Shown here piece by piece: positions 1 to 7,449 of a stretch of 26,027 bases of DNA (within the stretch, counting starts at the first letter, position 1; the number at the start of each line of letters is the position of its first letter). The position numbers and the translations under genes are program-made. Origin of the DNA: Candidatus Gastranaerophilales bacterium (GTDB lineage: Bacteria > Cyanobacteriota > Vampirovibrionia > Gastranaerophilales > Gastranaerophilaceae); the NCBI GenBank assembly GCA_944323095.1, contig CALURE010000004.1:1-26027 (forward strand), in the 5' to 3' direction. The notes beneath the pieces are model-generated. The model did no database searches. It was not told where the DNA came from and was given only the letters and a program-made list of their open reading frames with translations.

Positions 1-237
1 AAAAATTATAAAGAAAGCGTAAAACGGTACAATCTTGAAAATGAAAAATATAAACTGGCTGACAAAAAATTCAATATCGGTGCAAAATCACATCTTGATT
101 TGATGAAAGATAGCGAAAAGCTCATTGTAGCCGATAAAGACAAAGTAAATAATCAGGTAAATTATCTTATCTCGACGGTCGATATTTACAAAGCAGTCGG
201 CGGTAAAGATTTTACAACTGTAAATGATAATTTATAA
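1..237 (+). CDS. TolC-family outer membrane efflux protein, C-terminal fragment
   Basis: The open frame enters at base 1 and ends at a TAA, giving about 78 residues of the end of a larger protein. The residues fit the last coiled-coil helix pair of TolC/NodT channels: a Tyr-x-Leu-Ala-x-x-x-Phe-x-x-Gly stretch, then a Ser-x-Leu-Asp-Leu block, and near the end an Ile-Tyr-Lys-Ala-Val-Gly-Gly motif like the usual Tyr-Lys-Ala-Leu-Gly-Gly. Such proteins form the outer membrane exit duct of tripartite exporters. The upstream partners lie outside the window. It converges on the AsmA-like gene with a gap of only 7 bases. The family call is firm; the substrate cannot be told. Confidence 0.8.
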   Translation, partial: KNYKESVKRYNLENEKYKLADKKFNIGAKSHLDLMKDSEKLIVADKDKVNNQVNYLISTVDIYKAVGGKDFTTVNDNL

Positions 238-244
238 AATAAAA

Positions 245-3040
245 TTACTTAATCTTTTTCAATGATGAAATAAAGTTATTATGCTCGACATCGCCGTCAA
301 CTTTTGTTAAAAATATCTGGCAGTCTTTTTCATCAGCATCTATCGGCGGAAGCTGCGATATTTCCGCTGCATAATAATTACTGTCATTACTGCTGCTCAA
401 AGGCATTCTGTTTGCCAGACTGTTAAGTGATATATTTCTTAAAAATCCGCCGAACCCTTTGTTTCTGTTGCTGAATTTTGTGTAAATTCTCAAAGTTGCA
501 TCTCTTGTTTCAAGATCATAGCGCCCTACAATAAAAGAACTCAGCTGTGGTGCTGATGATTTTATCATCATATTTTCAATCACATTATTTTTAATCCGTA
601 TATCACCGTTAATCTTATCAAAATTTCCCTCAGGAATATTAACAAGATCAGAGAATGTTGAGGGGCTGATCATTACAAGCGGATTTCTGAATAATGCGGC
701 AAATTTTAAAATATATTCAACAAGCCCGACTTTTTGAATTGTACCGTCTTTCACCACGAATTTAATCGAACCGTTAAGCTTTAATGAATCATCCGTATTC
801 AAAGAAATAAGTCCGCTGGCTTTGCCGGTTATTTCTTTTTTCAAAGCAAGAATAGTCGTTGCCATTAAATCGGAATTTACATCTTTAATCCCGAGAATAA
901 CATTATATTTATGTTTTTTCAAATCACAGTTAATTTTAGCTGAAGAATGCCCCTCTGCAATCGCAAACCTGTTTGAATACATATTTAAAATGCTGTTTTT
1001 ATCAAGAGAAAGCGTTGCTTTTACATCCTCAAATTTTATATCTTTATAAGCCCCTTTCAAAATATGGAGCACGCAGTTTTCAACAACAAAATTACCGATA
1101 TCAAATGTCGGAGTGTTGTCATCATCGTCAACTGCTTCTCCTGAAGCTTTTACATCAAACTTATCGGATTTTACAGCCTCGGAATTCTGATTATTTGCAG
1201 ATGCAATAAATTTTTCAACATCCACGTCATCAACAGTTAAATTAACATCTTTTACAACAACAGGAAATTTAATTTCATTAATAAGGCTTCCGTCAAAATT
1301 GTAAGCTGAACGTCTATATCTTCCTTCAGCCGCGAGGTTTAAAAGACCGTTTGAAGTATTCATTTCACCGTGCTTCAAATAAACTCGCTGGGAAGGTATT
1401 CTAACATCATCCATTGTAAGTCTGCCGTTTAATACAGGATATTTCCCCGTATTTACAAATTCCATATTACCTGCTATTTTCCCGTTTTTAAAGAGTTTTT
1501 GACCGATTAAAACATTCAAAAATTCGCTCGGAAGAGGATTAGGAATTTCAAACCCCATATTTTGTACGGTTGGAACAGGTGTTGAAACATCTATTTTTCC
1601 TGCAACACTAACGACAGGTTTTGCATTTTTCTTCTGTTCGATTGAAAAACTGTCAGGAACAATATAATAATCAACTGATTTGATATCAAATATATTCCCT
1701 TCAAAATGCATATCCGCATTCAAGCCCCTGATAAATTTATTCGGAGTTAAAGACGCACCGTCTATCAAAAGGTCTTGCCCCGGTTTAAGTCCGAAAAGCC
1801 ATCTTAGATCAATTTTGTTATTTATCGATTTGATATCAAGTCTTGTTTTTGTCGAGCCGCCTGTAAGGGTAATTGGAATCCCGACCATATTAGAAAACTG
1901 ATTTTGAGCAAAATCATTAGTAACAACAGCACGTGCAATCAAATTAGTATCAATGGTTTTCAGGTAATCTTTAACGGTACCTTCCATTTCAATGCTGTTT
2001 TCTTTTTTATTGTTGTAATAACCTTTGAAATCTTTAACAACTATATCTTTTTTGCCCATAACAATCTGCCCTTTTTCGAGCATCAGAGGAATATTGTCAA
2101 CAGGTATAAGTTTGCAAGAAATTTTATTAAGGTTTACAACACCGTTCAAATCTTTTTTTGTAAGTTTGATATTAAAATTAAAATCGCCCTTCAAATCCTT
2201 GAAAAATGCTAAAGGTTCATTTAAATTATTTTCAATTATCTGCGAATTGATAAGTTCTAATACATCTCCTACAAGAATTTTATCCGTAAAAATTTCAAGA
2301 TAAGAATTTTTCTTTCTTGCTGCAAATGCATTAAAATAAATCTTTGATTTATTAACTGTCAGCATACACTTATCAATATGCAGAGCCTTATCTTTGATAT
2401 AGACGGAATTTCGGTCTGCTATATTGATATACATGCTCTTTCCGGCTTTTTTGATATCCGATGTAATATTAAAACGTATATATCTCATAGCTTTTTGAGT
2501 GTTATCAATTTCAATATCATCAGCTTTTAGAGAAATATAAGTTTCGGGTTCAACTTTATAAAGAAACAACGATTTTTTTATGTAAAGCAGTGAATCAAAA
2601 AAGTCAAAATTCCACTCGCTTTTTTCTTTTTCTTTTTGTTCTTTCTGCTTCGGAGCAAGGGCCATAAGATTATTTATATCTGCAAAAATATAATCAGCAC
2701 CCAATTTTTTTACAATAATATTTTTATCAAAAATTTCTTTGAATGAGATTTCAGTATCAAAATTTTCAACTGCCAAAAGGCTTGCCCCTTTGTTTGCCAG
2801 AGTTAATTCATCAACTTTAAAAGCGATTTCAGGCTTAAAAGAGGTTTTTAAAACAGGATTTTTAATATCCAGTCTCAAACCTGCCATATCATATAGAGTT
2901 TTTTCAACAAAATTTATTACATGCTCATTTGAAACTGCAGCAGGCAAAATTTTCAAATAAATAACAAACGGGGACGCAGCGAGTATAACAACGGCTGCAG
3001 CAACAGATATTCCAATCTTTGTTTTTTTATCTAAATTCAT
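245..3040 (-). CDS. AsmA-like envelope protein, single N-terminal membrane anchor
   Basis: A protein of about 931 residues with one hydrophobic segment at roughly residues 9-30 followed by a long beta-rich, periplasm-type sequence. The N-terminal part (helix, then an NFDTEISFKEIF stretch) and the Gly-rich C-terminal part (about residues 720-890, with a GKASG...L.G.I.F...G.I segment) fit AsmA/TamB-like proteins. These are inner-membrane anchored bridges implicated in lipid transport or outer membrane assembly. Known AsmA-like proteins range from about 600 to over 1000 residues, so the length is normal. Two starts compete. ATG at 3040 has an AGGA 8 nt upstream. ATG at 3049 overlaps that AGGA and would make the mRNA nearly leaderless. 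I prefer 3040. It is divergent from the WG-repeat gene across a perfect palindrome. Confidence 0.72.
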   Translation of the reverse strand: MNLDKKTKIGISVAAAVVILAASPFVIYLKILPAAVSNEHVINFVEKTLYDMAGLRLDIKNPVLKTSFKPEIAFKVDELTLANKGASLLAVENFDTEISFKEIFDKNIIVKKLGADYIFADINNLMALAPKQKEQKEKEKSEWNFDFFDSLLYIKKSLFLYKVEPETYISLKADDIEIDNTQKAMRYIRFNITSDIKKAGKSMYINIADRNSVYIKDKALHIDKCMLTVNKSKIYFNAFAARKKNSYLEIFTDKILVGDVLELINSQIIENNLNEPLAFFKDLKGDFNFNIKLTKKDLNGVVNLNKISCKLIPVDNIPLMLEKGQIVMGKKDIVVKDFKGYYNNKKENSIEMEGTVKDYLKTIDTNLIARAVVTNDFAQNQFSNMVGIPITLTGGSTKTRLDIKSINNKIDLRWLFGLKPGQDLLIDGASLTPNKFIRGLNADMHFEGNIFDIKSVDYYIVPDSFSIEQKKNAKPVVSVAGKIDVSTPVPTVQNMGFEIPNPLPSEFLNVLIGQKLFKNGKIAGNMEFVNTGKYPVLNGRLTMDDVRIPSQRVYLKHGEMNTSNGLLNLAAEGRYRRSAYNFDGSLINEIKFPVVVKDVNLTVDDVDVEKFIASANNQNSEAVKSDKFDVKASGEAVDDDDNTPTFDIGNFVVENCVLHILKGAYKDIKFEDVKATLSLDKNSILNMYSNRFAIAEGHSSAKINCDLKKHKYNVILGIKDVNSDLMATTILALKKEITGKASGLISLNTDDSLKLNGSIKFVVKDGTIQKVGLVEYILKFAALFRNPLVMISPSTFSDLVNIPEGNFDKINGDIRIKNNVIENMMIKSSAPQLSSFIVGRYDLETRDATLRIYTKFSNRNKGFGGFLRNISLNSLANRMPLSSSNDSNYYAAEISQLPPIDADEKDCQIFLTKVDGDVEHNNFISSLKKIK

Positions 3041-3051
3041 CTTAATCATCC

Positions 3052-3095
3052 TAAATATATAATAGCATAAATTATTTTATGCTATTATATATTTA
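3052..3095. promoter_or_regulatory. Perfect palindromic divergent promoter (20-bp arms, 4-nt loop)
   Basis: Bases 3052-3071 and 3076-3095 are exact reverse complements around the loop TTAT. Each arm carries an extended -10 (TGC then TATTAT): 3080-3088 on the plus strand and the mirror copy on the minus strand. The plus-strand -10 ends 6 nt before the ATG at 3095, which has no Shine-Dalgarno. No good -35 is visible. The site may therefore be both divergent promoter and operator, or an mRNA hairpin at the very start of the AsmA transcript. Palindrome: certain. Promoter role: inferred. Confidence 0.6.
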
Positions 3096-4006
3096 TGAAG
3101 AAAATTTTTATACTGTCAGCAATAATTTTATTATTAAACGGATATTCTTTTGCGCAAGAACCGGCACAGGAGCCTATAAAAGCTTCCATATCAATGTCTG
3201 ATTTAACAGTATTCAGCAATGAAAAAAATCTTTTCGGGCTGAAGGATAAATCAGGAAATATAATTGTAGAACCGCAGTATAAAAAGTTGATAAGACTCGG
3301 TGATTCTTCATGGATTGTTCTGAAAAAAACAAAATACGGTCTTATAGATAACAGCGGAAACTACCTTATTGAGCCTAAATACAGACACGTTGACAGAATT
3401 TTAGGCAAATACCTCAAAATCGGCAACAGCAATAATTTTGCAATTTATAATGAAAAAGGTGAAATAATTATACCGCCTGAATACTCTTCCATTGATATAC
3501 TTTTCGGCGGAATGTTTCTTACGAAAAAGAACTACAAATACGGTGTCTGCGACAGAAACGGAAATGTAATTCTTGATAATATTTTTGATGATATTTATAT
3601 GCCAAAACCCAATATTATGCGCATTCAATATAACGGCCAGTGGTATGAAATAGAACAAATCGCAGGCGGAGAACTCCAGCTACCCGATGACGTAAAAAAT
3701 ATTAAAGGTGATGACAACTTTAAAGTAACAGAATTTATTACAAATCCTGTTACAGCTTCAGGTTATTCTGCCGTTACTTTCACTGATTACTTTTTAAAAG
3801 TTTTCTCTTCAATTTCCCCCGCGCACGAAGCAACTATTGATGAACTTATGCTTTCTCAGGGGGCAGATACGGTAAATATCTTTATAAAATTTACGTGGCT
3901 TCCAAAATATCCGTTTACGTTTGCTAAAAACTATTATCACAACATCAGAACCCCGAACAACGGCCCTCTAAGCGATATTAAAAACGAGCTTAAACAAAAA
4001 ATGTGA
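3095..4006 (+). CDS. Secreted WG-repeat protein
   Basis: 303 residues. Residues 1-20 form a signal peptide (Lys-Lys, hydrophobic core, cleavage probably after Ser-Phe-Ala at residue 20). Residues about 46-165 hold four degenerate WG-type repeats, each of the form [FY]G-L-x-D-x-x-G-N-x-I-x-x-P-x-Y. In all four the signature Trp is replaced by Phe or Tyr (FG, YG, FA, YG). The last ~110 residues are a region I do not recognise. WG-repeat proteins are common in two-membrane and gut bacteria and are thought to mediate surface or periplasmic binding; no precise role is assigned here. The start is fixed by the signal peptide. There is no Shine-Dalgarno, and the -10 lies 6 nt upstream, so a leaderless mRNA is likely. 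It is divergent from the AsmA-like gene. Confidence 0.75.
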   Translation: MKKIFILSAIILLLNGYSFAQEPAQEPIKASISMSDLTVFSNEKNLFGLKDKSGNIIVEPQYKKLIRLGDSSWIVLKKTKYGLIDNSGNYLIEPKYRHVDRILGKYLKIGNSNNFAIYNEKGEIIIPPEYSSIDILFGGMFLTKKNYKYGVCDRNGNVILDNIFDDIYMPKPNIMRIQYNGQWYEIEQIAGGELQLPDDVKNIKGDDNFKVTEFITNPVTASGYSAVTFTDYFLKVFSSISPAHEATIDELMLSQGADTVNIFIKFTWLPKYPFTFAKNYYHNIRTPNNGPLSDIKNELKQKM

Positions 4007-4051
4007 AGCGTGCCGCTTAACTTGAAACTTTGGCTTTGCATAAAAGTTACG

Positions 4052-4080
4052 TGTCATTGCGAGCGTTAGCGAAGCAATCT
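4052..4080. repeat. Dispersed intergenic repeat of the TGTCATTGCGAGCG type
   Basis: The segment begins TGTCATTGCGAGCG and ends AGCGAAGCAATCT, with ATTGC and GCAAT (4056-4060, 4074-4078) as inverted ends. This word is familiar as a dispersed intergenic element in several AT-rich genomes. Only one copy is present in this window, so the repeat status rests on recall. Confidence 0.5.
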
Positions 4081-4122
4081 AGCCTATAATAGAAGCCCAG
4101 AAGTTCAGAGGTTCGGATGTCA

Positions 4123-4215
4123 GGAGGGCAGGCTAATTTCATTTAAAGCGGTGTTGGTAGAATTAGGCAAAACTTATTATTGATACAAGCTTGCCTTCCG
4201 GGCTTCCTGCCCTCC
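4123..4215. repeat. Nested inverted repeat, possible MITE-like element
   Basis: GGAGGGCAGG at 4123-4132 is the exact reverse complement of CCTGCCCTCC at 4206-4215. Inside it AGGCAA (4165-4170) pairs with TTGCCT (4191-4196). The 93-base unit therefore folds as a two-step hairpin. It carries no coding sequence. Whether it is mobile cannot be told from one copy. Confidence 0.45.
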
Positions 4216-4269
4216 GTCAGCCATAGTAGGCTGGATTCTTTCGCCTGTCGGCTCAGAATGACAAAAATA

Positions 4270-4310
4270 CTCCCTCTCCTATGGGAGAGGGACGGGGTGA
4301 GGGCTGATTT
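4270..4310 (+). repeat. Hairpin repeat, copy A (8-bp stem)
   Basis: CCCTCTCC (4272-4279) and GGAGAGGG (4284-4291) form a perfect 8-bp stem with loop TATG, followed by a GGGGTGAGGGCT tail. The copy at 25987-26027 matches it almost base for base, including the tail, differing mainly in the loop and just after the stem. Confidence 0.75.
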
Positions 4311-4330
4311 TATCTTTTTGGCTCTGCATA

Positions 4331-4370
4331 ATCACCCACCCCCTTCCCCCCTCCCCTCAAGGGAGGGGAT
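4331..4370 (-). repeat. Hairpin repeat, copy C, opposite orientation
   Basis: Read on the minus strand this is a variant of copy A: a TCCCCTC/GAGGGGA stem (4352-4358 with 4363-4369) followed by a GGGGGTGGGTGATT tail. It lies tail-to-tail with copy A, about 20 bases away, so the pair is itself a larger inverted repeat. Confidence 0.55.
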
Positions 4371-4380
4371 ATAATTTTGT

Positions 4381-4420
4381 CCTCTCTTCTCATTGGGGAG
4401 AGAGTTAGGGAGAGGGTCTA
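4381..4420 (+). repeat. Hairpin repeat, copy D, diverged
   Basis: CTCTCTTCTC, a short spacer and GGGGAGAGAG, then AGGGAGAGGG, follow the plan of copy A but with more differences. It runs into the last codons of the ArsR-type gene (stop at 4418). Confidence 0.45.
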
Positions 4421-4768
4421 CTCTCTTATATGATCGAGCGCCATCTCAAGCACAACTTTTACGTGATCATCAGCCAGCGAATAATAAACATTTTTCCCTC
4501 GTTTTTCAGCCTTTACAAGTTTTGCCGTTCTCAAGATTTTTAACTGATGAGAAACTGCCGATTTTGTCATATCAAGAAGCACCGCAAGGTCATTAACGCA
4601 CATCTCTGCTTCCTCTAAAGCCCACAAAAGACGTATTCTTGTGCTATCGCCCATAACCTTAAAAAAATCCGATAAGTCATACAAAACACGCAAATCCGGC
4701 ATATCAGGCATAACTTTTTCAACTATTTCAGGATTAATCGCTTCACAGTCTGTCTTTTTAATTTCCAT
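4418..4768 (-). CDS. ArsR/SmtB-family metal-sensing repressor
   Basis: 116 residues when started at ATG 4768. A winged helix-turn-helix spans about residues 30-95 (FFKVMGDSTRIRLLWAL; then DMTKSAVSHQLKILR as recognition helix; then a KRGKNVYYSL wing). The C-terminal helix carries Asp100, His102, His113 and Glu116, an exact D-x-H-x10-H-x-x-E alpha-5 site as known for zinc/cobalt sensors SmtB and CzrA. The alpha-3 site of CadC is degenerate (CVND, one Cys). In the family, metal binding releases the repressor from DNA. It is divergent from the P1B ATPase it probably controls. The start is chosen because a consensus promoter has its -10 six bases before this ATG; the longer frame to 4855 would run through that promoter and operator. 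Confidence 0.88.
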   Translation of the reverse strand: MEIKKTDCEAINPEIVEKVMPDMPDLRVLYDLSDFFKVMGDSTRIRLLWALEEAEMCVNDLAVLLDMTKSAVSHQLKILRTAKLVKAEKRGKNVYYSLADDHVKVVLEMALDHIRE

Positions 4769-4774
4769 AACTTT

Positions 4775-4804
4775 ATTATAGTTTAACAATTGTTCAATTG
4801 TCAA
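4775..4804 (-). promoter_or_regulatory. Promoter of the ArsR-type gene, with overlapping operator
   Basis: On the minus strand: TTGACA (4804-4799), an 18-bp spacer, TATAAT (4780-4775), then 6 nt to the ATG at 4768. Transcription would begin at the start codon, giving a leaderless mRNA. The span 4783-4804 is a 10-2-10 palindrome with a single mismatch (TTAACAATTG/CAATTGTCAA), a likely repressor site for autoregulation. Confidence 0.75.
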
Positions 4805-4832
4805 ATTTTTGTAACAAAAATATTTTATACAC

Positions 4833-4862
4833 TTGACAATTGAATGGTTATTCAATTATAAT
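4833..4862 (+). promoter_or_regulatory. Promoter/operator of the P1B ATPase gene
   Basis: TTGACA (4833-4838), an 18-bp spacer, and TATAAT (4857-4862) form a consensus sigma70-type promoter. The spacer is itself ATTGAA-TGGTTA-TTCAAT (4839-4856), the TGAA-N6-TTCA arrangement typical of ArsR/SmtB-family operators, so a bound repressor would sit between -35 and -10. Confidence 0.75.
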
Positions 4863-4874
4863 ACTAATAGATAG

Positions 4875-4890
4875 TTGAATATTCATTCAA
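4875..4890 (+). promoter_or_regulatory. Second operator-like palindrome downstream of the ATPase promoter
   Basis: TTGAATATTCATTCAA contains a perfect TGAATATTCA palindrome and a further TTCAA half-site. It lies just after the predicted transcription start and before the Shine-Dalgarno at 4896. It resembles the spacer operator, so it is probably a second repressor site. Confidence 0.5.
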
Positions 4891-4910
4891 TCGTTAAGGA
4901 GATTATTAAT

Positions 4911-6779
4911 ATGTGCGAACATCACCATCATCACGAACACTCAAAAGAAAATGACAGATTGCAGTTGGTAAAAATTATACTTGCACTGATTTTATTTATT
5001 TTTGCTATTGCAGCAATGCCGGCAGGAATTGCAAAAGTTATAATATTTCTTACAGCATACATAATTGCAGGTGGTGATGTTTTAATTAAAGCTGTTAAAA
5101 ACATATTCAAAGGAGATATGTTTGATGAAAACTTTTTAATGGTTATAGCAACAGCAGGGGCTTTTGCAATTAAAGAGTACCCGGAAGCAGTTATGGTTAT
5201 GATACTTTATCAAATCGGAGAATTTTTGCAGGAAAAAGCAGTTGAAAAATCAAGAAGATCAATTTCTCGGCTTATGGATATAAGACCTGACTATGCAAAC
5301 ATTGAAATTAACGGGGAATTAACCAAAGTAAACCCGGCAGAGGTAAAAAAAGACGACATAATAACTGTAAAAACAGGAGAAAAGATTCCGCTTGACGGTA
5401 CAGTAATTGAAGGTCATGCATCTGTTGACACATCTGCTCTAACGGGTGAATCAGCTCCGAAAGAATTAAAGGCAGGAGACAGCGCAATCAGCGGGTGTAT
5501 AAATACAAACGGCCTTTTAAAAATAAAAGTTGAAAAAGAATTCGGCGAATCAACAGTATCCAAAATTCTTGAACTTGTAGAACATGCCGGGGCAAAAAAA
5601 GCAAAAGCAGAAAACTTTATTACAAAATTTGCCAGATATTATACACCTGCCGTTGTTGCAGGGGCTTTTATATTAGCCGTTATCCCGCCGCTAATTTTAC
5701 ATGCAGGATTCAGCATCTGGGTTCAGCGTGCATTAACATTTCTTGTAATTTCATGCCCGTGTGCGCTTGTAATATCGGTACCTTTAGGATTTTTTGCAGG
5801 TATCGGCGGAGCATCAAAGCACGGTATACTTATAAAAGGCGCATGCTATATAGAAGCTCTTTCAAATCCTGATTCCGTTGTATTTGACAAAACAGGGACA
5901 CTTACAAAAGGCACATTTAAAGTAACGGAAATTCACCCGGAAGGTCTAACAGAGCAGGAACTTTTGAAAATGTGCGCACACGCAGAAAATTATTCAAGCC
6001 ATCCGATTGCTCTTTCTTTAAAGGAAGCATACGGTGAAAAAATCGATTCGGAAAAAATTAAAGAAATTGAAGAAATCGCAGGAAACGGTGTAAAAGCAAA
6101 CATTGAAGGCTCAGAAATTCTTGCTGGAAATTCTAATCTTATGAAAATGTTTAATGTAGAATTTCCTCAGATTGACAGTGCAGGAACAATAGTTTATACA
6201 GCAAAAAACAGAAATTTCACAGGTTATATAGTAATATCCGATGAACCGAAAGAAGATGCAAAACTTGCAATTAATAATTTAAAAATATTCGCAAATCAAA
6301 CAGTAATGCTCACGGGAGACTCTCAAAAAACAGCAAATTATATTGCTCAAAAACTCGGGATAGATAAATTCTACGCAGAATTACTTCCGGCACAAAAAGT
6401 TGAAAAGCTTGAAGAATTAATTGCAGACAAAGAAAAAAACAAAAGTGTAATATTTGCAGGCGATGGGATTAATGATGCTCCTGTTTTAACAAGAGCCGAT
6501 GTCGGGATTGCAATGGGAGGTCTTGGTTCTGATGCTGCAATAGAATGTGCGGATATTGTTATAATGGATGAGAAAGCTTCAAAAATTGCAAAAGCAATAC
6601 TCATTGCAAGAAAAACAATGAGTATTGTAAAACAAAATATAATATTTGCTCTGGGGATAAAAGCGTTGTTCTTAATCCTCGGTGCCTTCGGTATCGTAAC
6701 AATGTGGGGAGCCGTATTTGCCGACACGGGCGTAGCGCTTTTAGCCGTTATAAACTCTCTCAGAGCCTTAAAAGCTTAG
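4911..6779 (+). CDS. zntA: P1B-type zinc/cadmium/lead-exporting ATPase
   Basis: 622 residues from ATG 4911 (AAGGAG 9 nt upstream; an in-frame TTG at 4875 lies in the operator). It carries all P-type ATPase marks: TGES at 178, the membrane metal site CPC at 282-284, the phosphorylation site Asp326 in DKTGT, the P1B His-Pro pair at 364-365, GDGINDAP at 517-524, and Asp605 in the DTG of the last helix, which with CPC marks the Zn/Cd/Pb group. It pumps divalent metal out of the cytoplasm. The usual N-terminal heavy-metal-associated domain is absent; instead the protein begins Met-Cys-Glu followed by five His, Glu, His. It is divergent from, and probably repressed by, the ArsR-type gene. zntA versus cadA cannot be decided. 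Confidence 0.92.
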   Translation: MCEHHHHHEHSKENDRLQLVKIILALILFIFAIAAMPAGIAKVIIFLTAYIIAGGDVLIKAVKNIFKGDMFDENFLMVIATAGAFAIKEYPEAVMVMILYQIGEFLQEKAVEKSRRSISRLMDIRPDYANIEINGELTKVNPAEVKKDDIITVKTGEKIPLDGTVIEGHASVDTSALTGESAPKELKAGDSAISGCINTNGLLKIKVEKEFGESTVSKILELVEHAGAKKAKAENFITKFARYYTPAVVAGAFILAVIPPLILHAGFSIWVQRALTFLVISCPCALVISVPLGFFAGIGGASKHGILIKGACYIEALSNPDSVVFDKTGTLTKGTFKVTEIHPEGLTEQELLKMCAHAENYSSHPIALSLKEAYGEKIDSEKIKEIEEIAGNGVKANIEGSEILAGNSNLMKMFNVEFPQIDSAGTIVYTAKNRNFTGYIVISDEPKEDAKLAINNLKIFANQTVMLTGDSQKTANYIAQKLGIDKFYAELLPAQKVEKLEELIADKEKNKSVIFAGDGINDAPVLTRADVGIAMGGLGSDAAIECADIVIMDEKASKIAKAILIARKTMSIVKQNIIFALGIKALFLILGAFGIVTMWGAVFADTGVALLAVINSLRALKA

Positions 6780-6784
6780 CAAAT

Positions 6785-7417
6785 TCAGCGGATAAAATTC
6801 GTCATAACCTTATCTTCCGTTTGCGGATGGAAAATGCCTTCTTTTTTGCCGGCTTCAATACATTTCAAAATCCATGCCATATTCCCGCCCAGAACTCTCA
6901 TTATCTGCATTCCTTCTAAATCCTGCTTTGCCTGTTCGGGAGAATTTTGAGCACCGTGCGTCATACACCAGTAATTTGACGAAATAACAGGCATTTGATT
7001 TATCGTAAAATGTTTTGTAATTGCATCAAGAGATGCGGTTGTGCCTGCACGTCTTGCAGAAACCACAGCAGCAGCCGGCTTGAATGCGAAATTTGCACCG
7101 CCGGCATAAAACAATCTATCCATAAAAGATAATAATCGTCCGCTCGGATGCGCGTAATATACAGGTGAACCGAAAATAAAACCGTCAGCATCTTTTGCTT
7201 TTTCTATAACTTCATTTACGATATCGTCTTTAAAAACGCATTTGCCTCCGTTTTTACGGCACCCTCCGCATCCGATACAATCGCGGATTGCATTTTTCCC
7301 GACCTGAATAATTTCTGTCTCAATTCCGTTCTTCTTAAGTGATGAAGCAGCTTCTTCAAGTGCAGTATAAGTACATCCATGTTCATTTGAACTGCCGTTA
7401 AATAATAAAACTTTCAT
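6785..7417 (-). CDS. Iron-sulfur flavoprotein / NADPH-dependent FMN reductase family
   Basis: 210 residues in a flavodoxin-like fold: an FNGSSNEHGCT phosphate-binding loop at residues 6-16, then a cluster motif with Cys47, Cys50, Cys53 and Cys60 (C-x2-C-x2-C-x6-C), and a GSPVYYAHPSG FMN loop. The compact Cys motif is that of Isf-type iron-sulfur flavoproteins of anaerobes, which move electrons between a 4Fe-4S cluster and FMN, in some cases to oxygen or peroxide. The start at 7417 is chosen because AGGAG lies 10 nt upstream; the ATG at 7438 precedes that site. It converges on the P1B ATPase with a 5-base gap. A 7-4-7 palindrome lies upstream. Confidence 0.82.
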   Translation of the reverse strand: MKVLLFNGSSNEHGCTYTALEEAASSLKKNGIETEIIQVGKNAIRDCIGCGGCRKNGGKCVFKDDIVNEVIEKAKDADGFIFGSPVYYAHPSGRLLSFMDRLFYAGGANFAFKPAAAVVSARRAGTTASLDAITKHFTINQMPVISSNYWCMTHGAQNSPEQAKQDLEGMQIMRVLGGNMAWILKCIEAGKKEGIFHPQTEDKVMTNFIR

Positions 7418-7449
7418 AAAAAAATTTCTCCTAAACATTATTTTGTAAA

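Larger units (their letters stand above)
4007..4417. repeat. Gene-free cluster of GC-rich intergenic repeats
   Basis: This 411-base gap between two convergent genes contains no credible gene. It is far richer in G+C than its surroundings and is packed with inverted repeats. In order: a TGTCATTGCGAGCG-type element (4052-4080), a nested inverted repeat (4123-4215), and three hairpin elements of the CCCTCTCC/GGAGAGGG type in alternating orientation (4270-4310, 4331-4370, 4381-4420). A further copy of the last type closes the window at 25987-26027. These look like dispersed REP/MITE-like intergenic elements. Short open frames inside (for example 4180-4374) are products of the repeat. Confidence 0.75.

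Noticed and set aside
4180..4374. 64-residue open frame ending in a Pro-rich tail
   Set aside because: It lies wholly inside the GC-rich repeat cluster; the Pro/Ser-rich end is the translation of the hairpin repeat. No ribosome site.
4393..4596. 67-residue frame opposite the ArsR-type gene
   Set aside because: Shadow of the minus-strand regulator plus repeat sequence; no ribosome site and no family resemblance.
4769..4855. 29-residue N-terminal extension of the ArsR-type repressor
   Set aside because: It would be translated from inside the sensor's own promoter and operator and from the pump's -35; the ATG at 4768 gives the normal family length.
4875..4910. TTG start giving a 12-residue extension of the P1B ATPase
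   Set aside because: These bases form the second operator-like palindrome and the Shine-Dalgarno for the ATG at 4911.
6371..6727. 118-residue frame opposite the P1B ATPase
   Set aside because: Antisense shadow of the conserved GDGINDAP region; no ribosome site.
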